DNA of 64,000 nucleotides, taken from NCBI GenBank assembly GCA_963714155.1, contig OY970236.1, positions 248,001 through 312,000 on the forward strand, written 5' to 3'. Positions 1 to 8,079 of this stretch are shown in pieces (the first letter of the stretch is position 1; the number at the start of each line of letters is the position of its first letter). Origin of the DNA: VRUE01 sp963714155. Its GTDB lineage: Bacteria; Actinomycetota; Thermoleophilia; Solirubrobacterales; 70-9. The notes under the pieces are model-generated. The model was not told the DNA's origin, searched no databases, and saw only the letters and a list, made by a program, of their open reading frames with translations. The position numbers and the translations under genes are program-made.

Positions 1-485
1 TAGAGCAGCAGCAGCACCGCGGCGGGCGCGTTGATCGTCATCGAGGTCGAGACGCTGTCGAGCGGGATCTGGTCGAAGCAGATCCGCATGTCCTCGATCG
101 TGTCGATCGGCACCCCGGTGCGGCCGACCTCACCGTGGCAGAGCGGGTCGTCGGAGTCGCGGCCGAGCTGGGTTGGCAGGTCGAAGGCCATCGAGAGCCC
201 GGTCGAACCGTGCTCGATCAGGTAGCGGTAGCGCTCGTTGGTGTCCTCGGGGGTGGCGAAGCCGGCGTACTGGCGCATCGTCCAGAGCCGGTCGCGATAC
301 ATCCCGTCGTGAATCCCCCGCGTGAAGGGCGGCGACCCTGGCTCACCGAGGCGCTCCTCCAGGCCGGGCGCGACGTCGTCGGCGTCGTAGACGCGCTCTA
401 TCTCGATGCCGGAATCGGTGAAGACGCGCTCATCCTCCGGGCCGACAACGGGGGCGATCGTGCGGTGGGTCTCTTCGGTAGCCAT
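1..485 (-). CDS. Methylmalonyl-CoA mutase catalytic subunit, N-terminal part (cut by window start)
   Basis: Only the first 161 residues are present; the gene runs off the left edge. It belongs to the B12-dependent mutase that interconverts methylmalonyl-CoA and succinyl-CoA. Family hallmarks are visible: PPFTRGIHDGMYRDRLWTMR near residues 52-71, QYAGFATPEDTNERYRYL just after, and FDLPTQLGRDSD near residue 105, followed by GEVGRTGVAIDT. The short N-terminus before PFTRG fits the shorter mutase subunits rather than the long MutB form. The ATG at 485 is the only sensible start. A methylmalonyl-CoA epimerase lies at 57725-58138, so the window holds two steps of the same pathway. It could be a close relative such as isobutyryl-CoA mutase; the substrate-determining region is outside the window. 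Confidence 0.9.
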   Translation of the reverse strand, partial: MATEETHRTIAPVVGPEDERVFTDSGIEIERVYDADDVAPGLEERLGEPGSPPFTRGIHDGMYRDRLWTMRQYAGFATPEDTNERYRYLIEHGSTGLSMAFDLPTQLGRDSDDPLCHGEVGRTGVPIDTIEDMRICFDQIPLDSVSTSMTINAPAAVLLLL

Positions 486-698
486 GCCAACAGGATATGT
501 GGGAGCGGAGCATCGCGACCAAGTAGCGCTATCGCCGCGCCGCCGGACCCTGGTCTAGTTTGCTCAACTATTTAAGTTGCATTTGTGTGTTCCCTTCTGT
601 ACCTTCGCCCGTACCGGAGCAGCTAGGAGGCCGTTCCGGTTCGTGGACTCAAAGCGCGCATGGCGCCGAGCCATGCTGGAGGGGAAGGGGATTGGGAG
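486..698. promoter_or_regulatory. Divergent intergenic region with a palindromic operator-like site
   Basis: This 213-bp gap separates the mutase gene (minus) from the 699-2081 gene (plus). It contains an AT-rich island that stands out from the surrounding GC-rich DNA. Within it, 565-579 reads CAACTATTTAAGTTG, a 5-bp inverted repeat around a 5-nt centre, the form of site bound by MarR- or TetR-type dimers. No regulator gene is adjacent, so the binding protein is unknown. Confidence 0.4.
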
Positions 699-2081
699 AT
701 GTCGCAGCTGGCCAGTCGCAGCGCACCACAGCTTCTGCCGCCGTTTTGGCCGGTCGATGACCAACACGGCGTCGGCCACGTTCGCCTCGAGGGCGAGCCG
801 CCGACCAACGCCGCAGAGGTGATGCCGCTGCTGCTCCAGCTCGCCGCCCAGAGCGACGCGATGCGCAGCCTGCAGAGCGCCGAGGGCGAGTGCCTCTCCG
901 AAGGGGTCGCCTCCGTCCTGCGCGGCGAGATGGCCGAAACGATGCGCGAGCTGGCGGACCTGATCGACGATGAGAGCGCCGAGACGGTCCGCCTGCGCGC
1001 AAAGAGCCTCGCCGGCGGAATCGAGCACCGCGAGATGACGCTCGAGATCGCCCGCAGCGGCCCGCCCCCCGCTCTGGAGATCGTCTGCGGGCCGCTCTGC
1101 ACCTGGCGGATGAAGACGCGCGTCGGGCTGCACTCCTTCCTCGCCGCCGCCCGCGACGAGCGCCAGCAGAAGCTGCTGGACCAACTCGACGACTCGCTCG
1201 AGCAGGCCCTCGCCTCGGTCGAAGCGGAAATCGACGCGGAGGGAATGAGCGTGCCCTTCAAGCTGCCGATGAACGTCACCAACTTGCTGATCTCGGCGGG
1301 CGAGGCGGCAGGCCACCCCAAGCATTTCGCCTACTTCATGCCCGAGGACGAATGGGTCGACGGGCTGCCGATCGAGGAACAGCGCACCCTCTACATGCGC
1401 AACGTGCACCTCGCCCGCTACTCGGAGATCACGATTCCGCTCGCCGAAACGCTGCTCAGCGGGCCGATGCGAGCGGCCGACGTGCCGATCGAGGACACCC
1501 TGATGCCGTGGATCCGCGGACACGACCATGGCCACAACGTCGTCGTGCCCTCCACTACTTACGACGAGTGGATGGAGACCCTGGGGATCGAGCCCTTCAT
1601 GGCGCTGCAGGAGGCGATCGCCGACGTCTACGGATTCCTGATGACGATCTCCGACCCCTGGCTCGCAGTCACCGGCGTCAGCCGCCTCGAGATGTGCGCC
1701 ACGCACATGGCCGAGCTGCTCCACTACCTGCGCCGCGGCCCCAAGTACTACGGCGACCCCGGTGCGGCCTACGTCGAACTCAGCTTCCTCGCCGAGAACG
1801 GCTTCGTCGAGATCGACGAGAACGGGCGGATCAGCTGGAACGAGGAGGATTTCTGCCGCGGCATGGCTGCCCTGGCCAGTGCCCTCACCGAATCGACGGT
1901 CGGCGCCCCGGACGAGACCGGCTCCGAAGCCTTCCTCGCTCGCTACGGCTGGCCAGCCGAGACGGCGGCGATGCGCACCTTCGAGGCGATGCGCAAGGAG
2001 CTGACCAACGTCCCCACGTCAATTGCCTTCTACAGGACTAGCGACGTCGCAGCAGCAGACGAAGTACCTGTCCCGGCCTAA
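699..2081 (+). CDS. Uncharacterised 460-residue protein with HDHGH and EAIADVYG motifs
   Basis: I do not recognise a named enzyme. The protein is soluble, acidic and mostly helical. Two conserved-looking polar motifs stand out: GHDHGHNVV near residues 277-285 and EAIADVYGFL about 30 residues later. Their arrangement (two or three histidines followed by a Glu/Asp helix) resembles a metal site, as in zinc hydrolases, but no HEXXH motif is present. A DUF6421-like actinobacterial family is a possible match by memory only. I chose the ATG at 699 over an in-frame ATG at 660 because AAGGGG at 685-690 sits 8 nt before it. The gene stands alone, divergent from the mutase gene, and ends before a long hairpin. 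Confidence 0.75.
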   Translation: MSQLASRSAPQLLPPFWPVDDQHGVGHVRLEGEPPTNAAEVMPLLLQLAAQSDAMRSLQSAEGECLSEGVASVLRGEMAETMRELADLIDDESAETVRLRAKSLAGGIEHREMTLEIARSGPPPALEIVCGPLCTWRMKTRVGLHSFLAAARDERQQKLLDQLDDSLEQALASVEAEIDAEGMSVPFKLPMNVTNLLISAGEAAGHPKHFAYFMPEDEWVDGLPIEEQRTLYMRNVHLARYSEITIPLAETLLSGPMRAADVPIEDTLMPWIRGHDHGHNVVVPSTTYDEWMETLGIEPFMALQEAIADVYGFLMTISDPWLAVTGVSRLEMCATHMAELLHYLRRGPKYYGDPGAAYVELSFLAENGFVEIDENGRISWNEEDFCRGMAALASALTESTVGAPDETGSEAFLARYGWPAETAAMRTFEAMRKELTNVPTSIAFYRTSDVAAADEVPVPA

Positions 2082-2150
2082 CTCTCAGAGACAAGCCGAG
2101 GGGCGCAACGCCCGCGTTTGAGCAGATGGGCCCGGCGCTTTGAAGCTGAG

Positions 2151-2218
2151 GGGCGTCGGGCGGTGGTCCGCCGGACGCGCTTCGCGCTGAGTGTCCGGCG
2201 GACCACCGCCCGACGCCC
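2151..2218. terminator. 26-bp perfect inverted repeat between convergent genes
   Basis: Arms 2151-2176 and 2193-2218 are perfectly complementary over 26 bp, with a 16-nt loop that itself contains GCGC-TTC-GCGC. It lies between the stop of the 699-2081 gene and the stop of the epimerase gene at 2226, so it can terminate transcription from both sides. No U-tract follows, as is common in actinobacteria. The arm length is far more than termination needs. Confidence 0.7.
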
Positions 2219-2225
2219 ACCCACC

Positions 2226-3173
<948 letters not shown>

Positions 3174-3351
3174 CGACGCTGATGCTATCGGCCGCTCGAA
3201 GACGAGGCTGACCGGTCTGATTTGCGCAATTTGCGCTGATATCGCCCGGTAACTCGTCCAGCAGGGGGGCGAGTTTCGCTCAGGCGCCGAGTTGGCTTGC
3301 CATGTTTTTGGCGACAGATCTGAACCGGTGCAGGGGGAGCTGGGCGGGGAA

Positions 3352-4617
3352 TTGAGCCAGGGAGAGCAGCAAGCAACGAAGGCCAGTGCCGCAGCGCGCA
3401 AGCGCGCGGCGGTCGAAATGATCGCCCGCTACGAGGCGGCCCTGCGGCGCACGGCGCGCCGCTACTCGCTCGACGCCGAAGACGCGGAGGACGCTTACCA
3501 GCGGGCGCTGGAGATCGCCCTGACCAAAGCCCCGACCACCGACTTACGCGAACTGATCCGCTGGACCCAGACGGTGACCAAGCACGAGGCGCTTGCGGTG
3601 CGCCAAAGCCGCGAGAAGCTGCTCGGCTATCAGCGGACGCGGGAAGGAGCGACAGAGGACCCGGTGGCGCTGCTCCCGTATCGCGGCGATGGCCCCGACG
3701 AGCAGGCTGAGCGTCGCGAGGAGATCGCCCGCAGCCGCGAGGCGCTGCAAGCACTTAAGCCGGCCGAGCTGCGCGCCCTCGGTCTGCTCGCGGAGGGCTA
3801 CTCATACGTCGAGATCGGCGAGCGAACCGGCTACAGCCAGACCAAAATCAATCGCCTGCTTGCCGAGGGCAGGGCTCGCTACCGCGCCATCGTCTCCAGT
3901 AGCGAGGACGGCAGCCGCTGCCGTGACCTGCAGCCGCTGCTCTCGGCCTTTTGCGACGGCGAAGCGGGGCCGCGCGAGGCGATCAAAGTGCAAGAGCATC
4001 TGCGGGCCTGCGCCCACTGCCGGGCGACGATGCGGACCTACCGCGCGGCGCCGCGCGTGGCGGCGGCAATGCTGCCCCTGCTGCCTCCCTCGCGGTCGCT
4101 GCTGGAAAGAGCCCACGAGCTTGCCGCCAACCTCGGAGCGCGGCTGCCGGGGTTCGGCGGCGGCGAAGCAGTGGCCACCCAGGTCGCCGTTGCCGGAGGC
4201 TCGCGCGGGGCCGGCATGGCGGCGATCGCGAAGCTGCTGACCGTCTGTGCCGGTGCCGCCGGCGGCGCGGCCGCGTGTGTGGCGACCGGCGTGCTTCCGG
4301 CACCCGTGCTCGTCAACGACCCAGACCCGAAACCGGCGATTGAACGGCAGGCGGCCAGCGCGAGCGCCGCGAGCGAAGACGAAGCGGTCGACTATCAGCC
4401 GGCGGCACCGGCGGCTGAAGATCCACCGAGCAAGCCCGTGAATCAGCCCGCAGCGAAGGAGGAAGCGGCGGCCCCGGCCAACACCGAACCGAGTGCGGCG
4501 ACTGCCGGTGCCATCGAATACGAAGCCCCCGCGCCCGTCGCCGAATCGCCGAGCAGCAGCGAAGTCGCGCCTGCGCCGAGCCCGAGCGGCTCCGCGGCCG
4601 GAGAGTTCGGCCCATGA
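3352..4617 (+). CDS. Sigma-70-like factor fused to anti-sigma-type zinc finger, membrane segment and Pro/Ala-rich tail
   Basis: The N-terminal part resembles an ECF sigma factor: a region-2-like helical segment with DAEDAEDAYQRALEIAL, then a region-4 helix-turn-helix (YSYVEIGERTGYSQTKINRLL, near residue 150). Directly after comes a putative zinc-binding module (FCDGEAGPREA...HLRACAHC, residues about 200-223) like those of anti-sigma factors, then a hydrophobic membrane segment near residues 290-313 and a 100-residue Ala/Pro/Glu-rich tail predicted outside the cell. Sigma and anti-sigma-like parts are therefore one polypeptide. The stop overlaps the next gene by ATGA, so it is translationally coupled to the secreted protein at 4614. 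The start is uncertain: TTG 3352, GTG 3328 and ATG 3418 are all in frame. Confidence 0.75.
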   Translation: MSQGEQQATKASAAARKRAAVEMIARYEAALRRTARRYSLDAEDAEDAYQRALEIALTKAPTTDLRELIRWTQTVTKHEALAVRQSREKLLGYQRTREGATEDPVALLPYRGDGPDEQAERREEIARSREALQALKPAELRALGLLAEGYSYVEIGERTGYSQTKINRLLAEGRARYRAIVSSSEDGSRCRDLQPLLSAFCDGEAGPREAIKVQEHLRACAHCRATMRTYRAAPRVAAAMLPLLPPSRSLLERAHELAANLGARLPGFGGGEAVATQVAVAGGSRGAGMAAIAKLLTVCAGAAGGAAACVATGVLPAPVLVNDPDPKPAIERQAASASAASEDEAVDYQPAAPAAEDPPSKPVNQPAAKEEAAAPANTEPSAATAGAIEYEAPAPVAESPSSSEVAPAPSPSGSAAGEFGP

Positions 4618-6620
4618 GCAGACAGGTCGGTGCATCTGCAACGCGTTGCAACCCCAGGAGGGCTACAAAACGTTGCACCTCTGTGGTGGTGCTGGCGTTA
4701 GCGGCGGCGCTGGTCTGCCCGGCGGGGGCAGGAGCCTCCTTGCAGCCCGTCGGTCTGCAGGTCGACGGCGGGGAAGACAACTGGCATCCCCGGCAGATGT
4801 TCGCGCTCAGCTGGAGCAATCCGGCGGGCGTTGCCGCGGTCCACTATCGGCTACTCAGTCCCGGTGGGCAGGTGCTGATCGCCGACACGACTCTGTCCTG
4901 GGCAGCCAACGCGATCGAGCATCTCAGCGTGCCGCCCACGCCAGGCGCCTACACGGCCGAGGTTTGGCTCGAGGACGCCAAAGGCGCGCCTGGTCCCCCG
5001 GCGAGCGCCACGCTGCGCTTCGACGATGCGCATCCGGGCGCCATCGAGCCCCTCCCCTTCGCCGGCTGGATTGGGCGCTCGGCGTTCCCCTACACCGTGC
5101 ACCTCTCCCGCCCGAGCGATCCGCAGCCGCTCTCCGGCATTCGCGGCTACGCCGTCTCGACCGATTCCTCGCCGACGGGCCGCCCCTGCGCCGGCACTAC
5201 CTGCAGCGGGGCCGAGGTCGACCTGCAGGGTGGGATCGCCATCGACGCGTTGCCGATCGCCGAGCTCCCCGAGGGCTTGAACTACCTGCACGCGGCCGCC
5301 GTCTCCGGCGCGGGGGTTCCCTCAGCGGCCGTCGGCACGACAATCCTTCGCGTCGACAAGACCGCGCCGCTGACGCAGATCGAGGGCCTGACCAGCGGCT
5401 GGTCGAAGCAGCCGCTGAAGCTGACCGCGACGGCCAGCGACGCAGGTTCGGGCATGTCTGCCGCCGGCGCCTACGGCCCCTTCACCGCAATCCGGGTCGA
5501 CGGCGGGGCGCCGGTCACGGCTGCTGGCGCGAGCGTCACCACAACCGTGATCGACTCCGGCGTGCACACGGTCTCCTACTACGGCCGCGACGCCGTTGGC
5601 AACGTCGCCGACGGCGCCAATGTCAGCGGCCGGCAGAACCCACTGCCCGCGACAACGGTGGTCAGAGTCGATCGCGAGCCACCGCGGCTCGCTTTCACCG
5701 TCGCCCAGCGGGCCCAGGACCCGGAGCTGATCGAGGCCCGAGCGGAAGATCGTCTTTCCGGCCTTGACCCCAGCCGCGGCTCGATCGCGGTTCGTCGTGC
5801 CGGCGCTGGCGAGCGATTCGTCGCGTTACCGACGCAGGCGATCAACGGGGGCCTGCGGGCGCGCTGGGACTCGAGCGCCTATCCCGCCGGTGAGTACGAG
5901 TTCCGCGCGACCGCCTACGACGTGGCGGGCAACACGGCGGCCTCACTGCTGCGAGCCGATGGCGCGGCGATGCGCCTGCTCGGGCCGGTCAAGGTGCCGG
6001 TCAAGCTCGTCACCAAGGGTGGCCAGCGGACAGTTCGCTTCGGGCGCGGCACCTGGTTCGCGGGCCGCGCCCTGGCCGCCCGCCGGACACCGTTGGCGGG
6101 AGCTGCGGTGAAGGTGACCGAGCGCTTCGCGCCCGGCAGCGTTCCAAGGGAGCGCGTCTCGTTCGTCAGGACCGACGCCGACGGCAGCTTCGGAGTTCAC
6201 CTCGCGCCGGGACCGAGCCGCGAGGTCGTCGCCGCGATCGCGCCAACCGCTACTACCCGCGCTGCGAGCAGCCGCCCCACGAGCCTAACCGTGCACAGCC
6301 ACCTCGCCCTGCGCGCTTCGGCCGCCGTCGCCAGGATCGGTGGCCCGCCGCTCGTCTTCCGCGGCAGGGTCGCGAGCCGCGGCGCGGCGCTGCCGGCCGA
6401 GGGCAAGGTGGTGCAGCTGCAGTTCCGGCTCCCGGGATTGCCGTGGAGCGGGTTCCGCAGCGTCAGGACGGGCCCGGACGGGCGCTTTCGCTACGCCTAC
6501 CGGTTCAGCGACGACGACAGCCGCGGGGCGCGGTTCCAGTTCAGGGCGTACGCACCGGCGCAAGCCGGCTGGCCCTTCGAGCCAGCCGGCTCACTGCCGG
6601 TAACAGTGGTTGGTGTCTAA
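4614..6620 (+). CDS. Large secreted protein with Ig/fibronectin-like repeats
   Basis: A 668-residue exported protein. It begins with a basic n-region followed by a hydrophobic stretch (VVVLALAAALVCPAGAGA), a clear signal peptide. The body contains several beta-rich repeats of the type seen in bacterial Ig-like modules: VHYRLLSPGG, IRGYAVSTDSSPTG, VHTVSYYGRDAVGNVADG and YEFRATAYDVAGNTAAS, and a C-terminal pair of modules ending VSFVRTDADGSFGV and FRSVRTGPDGRFRY. The latter resemble carboxypeptidase-regulatory or prealbumin-like folds. No cell-wall anchor is seen. The ATG overlaps the sigma/anti-sigma gene, which likely controls it. The first 20 codons contain copy A of the 45-bp motif; a GTG at 4683, after that motif, is an alternative start. 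Confidence 0.82.
   Translation: MSRQVGASATRCNPRRATKRCTSVVVLALAAALVCPAGAGASLQPVGLQVDGGEDNWHPRQMFALSWSNPAGVAAVHYRLLSPGGQVLIADTTLSWAANAIEHLSVPPTPGAYTAEVWLEDAKGAPGPPASATLRFDDAHPGAIEPLPFAGWIGRSAFPYTVHLSRPSDPQPLSGIRGYAVSTDSSPTGRPCAGTTCSGAEVDLQGGIAIDALPIAELPEGLNYLHAAAVSGAGVPSAAVGTTILRVDKTAPLTQIEGLTSGWSKQPLKLTATASDAGSGMSAAGAYGPFTAIRVDGGAPVTAAGASVTTTVIDSGVHTVSYYGRDAVGNVADGANVSGRQNPLPATTVVRVDREPPRLAFTVAQRAQDPELIEARAEDRLSGLDPSRGSIAVRRAGAGERFVALPTQAINGGLRARWDSSAYPAGEYEFRATAYDVAGNTAASLLRADGAAMRLLGPVKVPVKLVTKGGQRTVRFGRGTWFAGRALAARRTPLAGAAVKVTERFAPGSVPRERVSFVRTDADGSFGVHLAPGPSREVVAAIAPTATTRAASSRPTSLTVHSHLALRASAAVARIGGPPLVFRGRVASRGAALPAEGKVVQLQFRLPGLPWSGFRSVRTGPDGRFRYAYRFSDDDSRGARFQFRAYAPAQAGWPFEPAGSLPVTVVGV
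4637..4681. repeat. 45-bp dyad motif, copy A
   Basis: The motif consists of AACGCGTTG, a CCCC...GGG inner palindrome and AAAACGTTGCACCTC. The AACG and AAAACG boxes start exactly 27 bp apart, as in copies B (32084-32128) and C (63630-63674). Here it falls within the first codons of the 4614 gene, in the n-region of its signal peptide. Confidence 0.7.
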
Positions 6621-6718
6621 GGCCGCCTGACCAAACAGATCAAGGACGCAGGAGCGCCGCGTGCTCTGCACGCAAGCGACCGAGGACGCCGATATGTGCC
6701 GGTCAGCCGGCCTTAGAC
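6615..6718. terminator. Inverted repeat spanning both stop codons of convergent genes
   Basis: Arms 6615-6632 and 6701-6718 pair over 18 bp with one mismatch. Each arm contains the TAA stop codon of the gene entering it (plus-strand gene ending 6620, minus-strand gene ending 6713). The arrangement makes it a likely bidirectional terminator with a long loop of about 68 nt. Confidence 0.6.
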
Positions 6719-7117
6719 CGGGAGGAGGTCGGCGACCTGCCGTACCCGCTGCTCGAGCTCGGTGCGGTTGCGCTTCAGGGTCGTCTCGACCGTGCGCTGA
6801 CGCTTGCGCGCCTCGCGCTCGACCCGGTTGCGGGTCTTGCGGGCCTCGGTGGTGGCACGCTTGCGGGCGGTGGTGCCGCGGCGCTCGGTGCGCTTGACCC
6901 GGCGACGCAGCTCGGTCCGGTAGGACTTGAGCTGTTTTTCGGCGGCGGTGCGGCCGGTGAACGGCTCGACCAGCTCGCTGACGCGATCGGTGACGCTGAG
7001 GACTGCGCCGACGGGGAGGTCGACAGCGGTCTCGGCGACGCTGCGGTTCTGGCGTTTCTCAGTGGTCGTGCTTTTGGCTTTGGAGGCGGAGCTTTTGCTG
7101 CCGTTGGTCGTTGCCAT
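6713..7117 (-). CDS. Small basic coiled-coil protein (134 residues), possibly SOS-controlled
   Basis: The protein has a Ser/Lys-rich start, then a short hydrophobic stretch (DLPVGAVLSVTDRVSELVEPF), then about 80 residues that are over one third Arg/Lys with many Thr and Glu, predicted as one long charged helix or coiled coil. It resembles small nucleic-acid-binding or histone-like actinobacterial proteins in composition only; no named family is recognised. No signal peptide. Two LexA-type boxes at 7172-7202 lie 55-85 bp upstream of the ATG, so DNA damage may induce it. The AAAGAAG stretch just upstream of the ATG is a weak ribosome binding site. Confidence 0.75.
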   Translation of the reverse strand: MATTNGSKSSASKAKSTTTEKRQNRSVAETAVDLPVGAVLSVTDRVSELVEPFTGRTAAEKQLKSYRTELRRRVKRTERRGTTARKRATTEARKTRNRVEREARKRQRTVETTLKRNRTELEQRVRQVADLLPV

Positions 7118-7171
7118 GTGAAAGAAGAATCCCTTCGTCTGCGGTTTCCTGCCTAGGATTCGCGAGTGTAA

Positions 7172-7202
7172 CGAACATACGTTCTACGCGAACAGACGTT
7201 CT
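7172..7202 (-). promoter_or_regulatory. Two tandem LexA/SOS-type boxes
   Basis: CGAACATACGTTCT (7172-7185) and CGAACAGACGTTCT (7189-7202) both fit GAAC-N4-GTTC, the core of Gram-positive and actinobacterial LexA sites. Their centres are 17 bp apart. They lie in the gap between the phosphatase stop (7224) and the start of the basic-protein gene (7117), whose promoter they would cover. Confidence 0.6.
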
Positions 7203-7223
7203 TAAACCCGAATGGTGCGCTGG

Positions 7224-8045
7224 TTACTGGCCGGCGCGCGCGATCGCCAATCCGCGCTCCCCGGCGGCGGCGGCAAAGGTGTAGCGCGCGTCCAGGCCAA
7301 GCGGGGCCTCGTCCAGCGAGCCGTCGCCGAAGGCGACCTCGCCGCCGGCCTCGCGGACGATCAGCTGGGTCGCCGCGGCGTCGACCGAGCGACAGGGGCG
7401 CAGGCCGATCATCGCGTCGAAGCGAGCGGCGGCAACGTAGGCGGCGGTGATCGCGATCGAGCCGACCACGCGAATCCGGTAGACGCGGCCGGCGAAGGCT
7501 TCGAGGGCGGGGACGGCGCGCTCGGGCTCCGCCGCCTCGAGGCCGAGCAGCTCGAGCTTGTCGCCGTCAGCGGCGACCTCGATCGGATCGCCGTTCAGCT
7601 TTGCCCCCTCGCCGCGCTGGGCACTGAACTCCTCGCCAGCGCCGAAGTCATAGACGTAGCCGAACTCGACCGCGGCCATCGAGTCGTCGCCGGCGACGGC
7701 GAGGCTGAGGCTGTGCGCGGGCAGCGTGCGGCGGGCGTTGAGCGAGCCGTCGATCGGATCGATCACGATCCGGGCCGGGCCGCCACCGCCGAACTCGACC
7801 TCGCCGCGCTCCTCCGATACGGCGACGAACGAGGCGCCCTGCTCGGCCAGCGCATCGAGCTCGGCAAAGACGACGTCCTCGCAACGGCGGTCGATGACCA
7901 GGGTGTGGTCGCCGCCCTCGCCGACGCCCTCGTACTCGGTGCGGGCCTCGATCCCGCGCACCTGGTCGAAGATCGCCCGCTGCGCGGTCACCGCGCGGCG
8001 GCAGATTCCCAGCCAGTCTGCGGAGAAAACGTCCACGCGGCTCAT
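7224..8045 (-). CDS. Inositol monophosphatase family protein
   Basis: A 273-residue member of the Mg2+-dependent, Li+-sensitive phosphatase superfamily. The signature IDPIDGSLNARR (DPxDGx2N type) is near residue 97; SEERGEVEFG just before it supplies the first metal-binding Glu. Near the C-terminus CRSVDAAATQLIVREAGGEV is a variant of the second family motif, in which W-D-x-A-A is replaced by SVDAAA. Substrates in the family include inositol phosphates, fructose-1,6-bisphosphate and PAP; the sequence does not settle which. ATG 8045 is preferred over 8063 because an AGG sits directly before it and the extra six residues add nothing. Divergent from the helicase gene. Confidence 0.85.
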   Translation of the reverse strand: MSRVDVFSADWLGICRRAVTAQRAIFDQVRGIEARTEYEGVGEGGDHTLVIDRRCEDVVFAELDALAEQGASFVAVSEERGEVEFGGGGPARIVIDPIDGSLNARRTLPAHSLSLAVAGDDSMAAVEFGYVYDFGAGEEFSAQRGEGAKLNGDPIEVAADGDKLELLGLEAAEPERAVPALEAFAGRVYRIRVVGSIAITAAYVAAARFDAMIGLRPCRSVDAAATQLIVREAGGEVAFGDGSLDEAPLGLDARYTFAAAAGERGLAIARAGQ

Positions 8046-8079
8046 CCTATGGAGGCCGCGCACTCGCTAGCGTTGGACC

